From the NCBI GenBank assembly GCA_002347985.1, contig DDYM01000038.1:43416-51164 (forward strand): 7,749 nt of DNA. The letters are read 5' to 3'. The DNA comes from Bacteroidetes bacterium UBA2234 (GTDB lineage Bacteria > Bacteroidota > Bacteroidia > NS11-12g > UBA955). Shown piece by piece: positions 6,344-7,749 of the stretch. The position numbers were made by a program, and so were the translations under genes. Numbering within the stretch: the first letter of the stretch is position 1; every line of letters starts with the position of its first letter. The notes below the pieces were generated by a model, which was given only the letters and a program-made list of their open reading frames with translations, did not search any database and was not told the origin of the DNA.

Positions 6344-6973
6344 ATGAATACGCCTCTTTTTTATGGAATAGCAACAGGATTTGTGATGAGTGTTTCGCTC
6401 GGGGCCATCTTTTTTTTACTAGTTCAGGCGGGTTTGGTAGGCGGTGTGAAGAAGGGGCTGCCATTGGCTTTGGGTGTGATTTCGGGTGATTTTCTTTACA
6501 TCGTTTTGGCTTTGCATTTTTCAGAATTCATCACTCAGCAGTTAAATGAATACAGGGTTTGGATTTCTTTGATTGGTTCATTGGTCTTTTTTGGATTGGC
6601 GATTCAACATTTTTTGCATCATCAACGATCAAAGGCAGATGGTGGTTTTGAGTTGCGTTTAAATCAAATGCAAGACAAGCAACTATTTCTTAAGGCGCTT
6701 ACTATCAATTTATTAAATCCGGTGAATATAGTTTGGTGGTTGGGGTTGTTCAGTTTGCCACCCGGTTCGGGTTTTGACTACAACGGCAAGTGGGTTTTTG
6801 GAATTGCCGCATTGGCAACTGTGTTCACCACTGAATTGGGAGTCTCTTGGGGAGCGAGCAAAATCAAACATTACCTAACCGAAGAACGAATTCGTCACCT
6901 AGATTTGGTTTTGGGGTTGTTGTTTTTGGGGATGGGTATTTATCTGCTCACATTTTGTACAGAAATTTTCTAG
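6344..6973 (+). CDS. LysE/RhtB-family membrane exporter
   Basis: 209 residues, the normal length for LysE-family proteins, which export amino acids or related small molecules across the inner membrane. Six hydrophobic segments are seen near residues 6-30, 39-59, 72-90, 115-138, 150-168 and 187-205. The N-terminal segment has the family pattern (YGIATGFVMSVSLGAIF), and the fourth contains LLNPVNIVWW (123-132), equivalent to the conserved NP motif in this family. ATG 6344 is chosen because it places segment 1 where family members have it; ATG 6233 would add 37 residues including an extra hydrophobic stretch and is less likely. The gene stands alone, divergent from the TPR operon and convergent with the epimerase gene. 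The substrate cannot be read from sequence. Confidence 0.85.
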   Translation: MNTPLFYGIATGFVMSVSLGAIFFLLVQAGLVGGVKKGLPLALGVISGDFLYIVLALHFSEFITQQLNEYRVWISLIGSLVFFGLAIQHFLHHQRSKADGGFELRLNQMQDKQLFLKALTINLLNPVNIVWWLGLFSLPPGSGFDYNGKWVFGIAALATVFTTELGVSWGASKIKHYLTEERIRHLDLVLGLLFLGMGIYLLTFCTEIF

Positions 6974-6974
6974 T

Positions 6975-6990
6975 GGTTGCAGAGTCAACC
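6975..6990. terminator. Weak inverted repeat after the exporter gene
   Basis: GGTTG-CAGAGT-CAACC starts one base after the TAG of the LysE-family gene, with a 5-bp stem and a 6-nt loop. No T run follows. It lies in the 69-bp gap between two convergent genes, which is the only reason to consider a terminator role. Confidence 0.22.
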
Positions 6991-7042
6991 CATTGAATTC
7001 GCTCTGATTTGGATGGGATAGGGCAATTTGCGCGAAACGAAA

Positions 7043-7465
7043 TTACACTTGAGAGTTGTTATTTTTCTCTTGACAGAATTCAGTGAGTACACCGCCCGTT
7101 GATTTGGGATGCAGAAAAGCAATTCTTTTATTGTCGGCCCCGTCTTTTGGCTGTTGATGAATGAGTTGGAACCCTTCGTGAGATTTTTCAGATAGCGATT
7201 CCTCAATGTCGTTCACTTCAAATGCCAGGTGGTGCAAACCTTCGCCTCTTTTTTCGATAAAATTGGCTATCGTACTTTGGTTGTTTGAGGCGGCTAGAAG
7301 TTCGATTTTTACATCGCCTACTTGAAAAAATGAGGTGATAACGTGTTCGCTTTCTACGGCTTCCCTTTTGTAGGGTTCACATCCTAGAAGTTTTGTAAAT
7401 AGGGCTTCAGCGGCTGCTAGATCTTTCACAGCAATACCAATGTGTTCTAGTTTTTTGACGCTCAT
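7043..7465 (-). CDS. mce: Methylmalonyl-CoA epimerase
   Basis: 140 residues from ATG 7465. This enzyme interconverts (2S)- and (2R)-methylmalonyl-CoA, linking propionyl-CoA and succinyl-CoA with the B12-dependent mutase. It belongs to the vicinal-oxygen-chelate superfamily with two beta-alpha-beta-beta-beta modules. Expected metal ligands are present: His8 in LEHIGIAVKDL, Glu55 in KIELL, the GLHH motif (76-79) before AFEV, and Glu129 in LTEFCQE. The frame extends upstream to an ATG at 7519, adding 18 hydrophobic residues, but family members start just before EHIGIAV, so the short form is chosen. The last residues (KNNNSQV) go slightly beyond the usual end. It is transcribed away from iscS and converges with the exporter gene. 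No obvious TAnnTTTG box precedes it. The mutase is not in the window. Confidence 0.92.
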   Translation of the reverse strand: MSVKKLEHIGIAVKDLAAAEALFTKLLGCEPYKREAVESEHVITSFFQVGDVKIELLAASNNQSTIANFIEKRGEGLHHLAFEVNDIEESLSEKSHEGFQLIHQQPKDGADNKRIAFLHPKSTGGVLTEFCQEKNNNSQV

Positions 7466-7532
7466 TTCACCTACAAAGAACATTCTTTTGAGATAAACTA
7501 AAAATAACAAAACAAACATTCTGCTTATGCGT

Positions 7533-7540
7533 TAATTTTG
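7533..7540 (+). promoter_or_regulatory. Candidate -7 box (TAATTTTG) of iscS
   Basis: TAATTTTG is an exact TAnnTTTG match followed by CA, 33 nt before the iscS ATG, giving a leader of roughly 25-30 nt. The leader is AT-rich without a Shine-Dalgarno sequence. No good -33 TTTG stands at 19-21 bp upstream. Confidence 0.5.
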
Positions 7541-7573
7541 CAGTTTAGAAAGCCTCTAAATAACTTAGATATC

Positions 7574-7749
7574 ATGTTAAAATTGCCAATATACCTCGAC
7601 AACAATGCAACCACACAAATGGATCCCCGTGTGTTTGAAGCCATGAAGCCTTATTTCTTGGAAATTTATGGAAATGCAGCAAGCAAGAGTCATCCTTTTG
7701 GATGGGCTGCGGAAGAAGCGGTGGATTATGCCCGTGGTCAGGTAGCCTC
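7574..7749 (+). CDS. iscS: Cysteine desulfurase IscS, N-terminal part (3' truncated by window)
   Basis: The first 58 codons of a class V aminotransferase-fold, PLP-dependent cysteine desulfurase, which takes sulfur from cysteine for Fe-S cluster and other thio-cofactor assembly. The N-terminus is diagnostic: [12 protein letters not shown] (3-14), MDPRVFEAM (16-24), [12 protein letters not shown] (33-44) and [10 protein letters not shown] (45-54), matching the IscS/NifS start. Residue 15 is Gln where many homologs have Pro (ATTP), which is tolerated variation rather than a defect. The ATG at 7574 fits the family start and is 108 bp from the divergent epimerase start. The PLP lysine and the catalytic cysteine lie beyond the window, so the isc or suf context cannot be judged. 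Confidence 0.93.
   Translation, partial: MLKLPIYLDNNATTQMDPRVFEAMKPYFLEIYGNAASKSHPFGWAAEEAVDYARGQVA

Noticed and set aside
6171..6530. Possible tmRNA 5' end (G-rich start followed by CTTTGACAGGGG)
   Set aside because: The downstream region is a well-supported LysE-family coding sequence, and no tag peptide reading frame or matching 3' end is visible.
6989..7017. CCCAT/ATGGG inverted repeat in the exporter-epimerase gap
   Set aside because: Only 5 bp with a 19-nt loop and overlapping the other weak hairpin; expected by chance.
7466..7519. N-terminal extension of methylmalonyl-CoA epimerase ([10 protein letters not shown]...) that could look like a signal peptide
   Set aside because: The enzyme is cytosolic and family members start just before EHIGIAV; the hydrophobic look follows from T/A-rich spacer DNA.

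Overview
The window (7,749 bp, moderate GC, AT-rich spacers) looks like chromosomal DNA of a member of the Bacteroidota. The reasons are: start codons preceded by A/T-rich leaders without Shine-Dalgarno motifs; several exact matches to the Bacteroidota -7 promoter element TAnnTTTG just upstream of genes; a methylmalonyl-CoA epimerase; an IscS N-terminus of the DNNATT type; and a membrane glycosyltransferase of the kind common in that phylum (QAD and EFPI motifs). I cannot name the genus. I see no phage, IS element, CRISPR array, rRNA or complete tRNA.

Layout. 1-774 (+) is the 3' part of an unrecognised, beta-strand-rich protein. It converges tail-to-tail, with 2 bp between stop codons, on a two-gene minus-strand operon (3386 down to 777): a DPM1/GtrB-like polyprenyl-phosphate glycosyltransferase followed 3 bp later by an 11-12 segment GT-C (PMT/ArnT-like) glycosyltransferase. 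Together they form a plausible 'charge the lipid carrier, then transfer the sugar outside' pair. A 51-bp divergent promoter region separates this operon from a plus-strand exported thioredoxin (3438-3848), which probably is a lipoprotein.

A second minus-strand operon (6148 down to 3921) holds a TPR-repeat protein whose stop codon overlaps (ATGA) the start of a phosphosulfolactate synthase (ComA family) gene. The latter is the most interesting gene here: its characterised relatives make sulfonates for coenzyme M or spore sulfolactate, neither expected in Bacteroidota. Plus-strand 6344-6973 encodes a LysE-family exporter, converging on a minus-strand methylmalonyl-CoA epimerase (7465-7043). The window ends in the 5' part of iscS (7574 onward), divergent from the epimerase.

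The genes are mostly housekeeping or accessory-metabolic, and I do not see a clear new multi-gene system. The points worth a second look are the TPR-comA operon, promoter boxes placed 4-5 nt before start codons (predicted leaderless mRNAs), a G7/C7 tract inside one of those promoters, and the compact divergent promoter pair.
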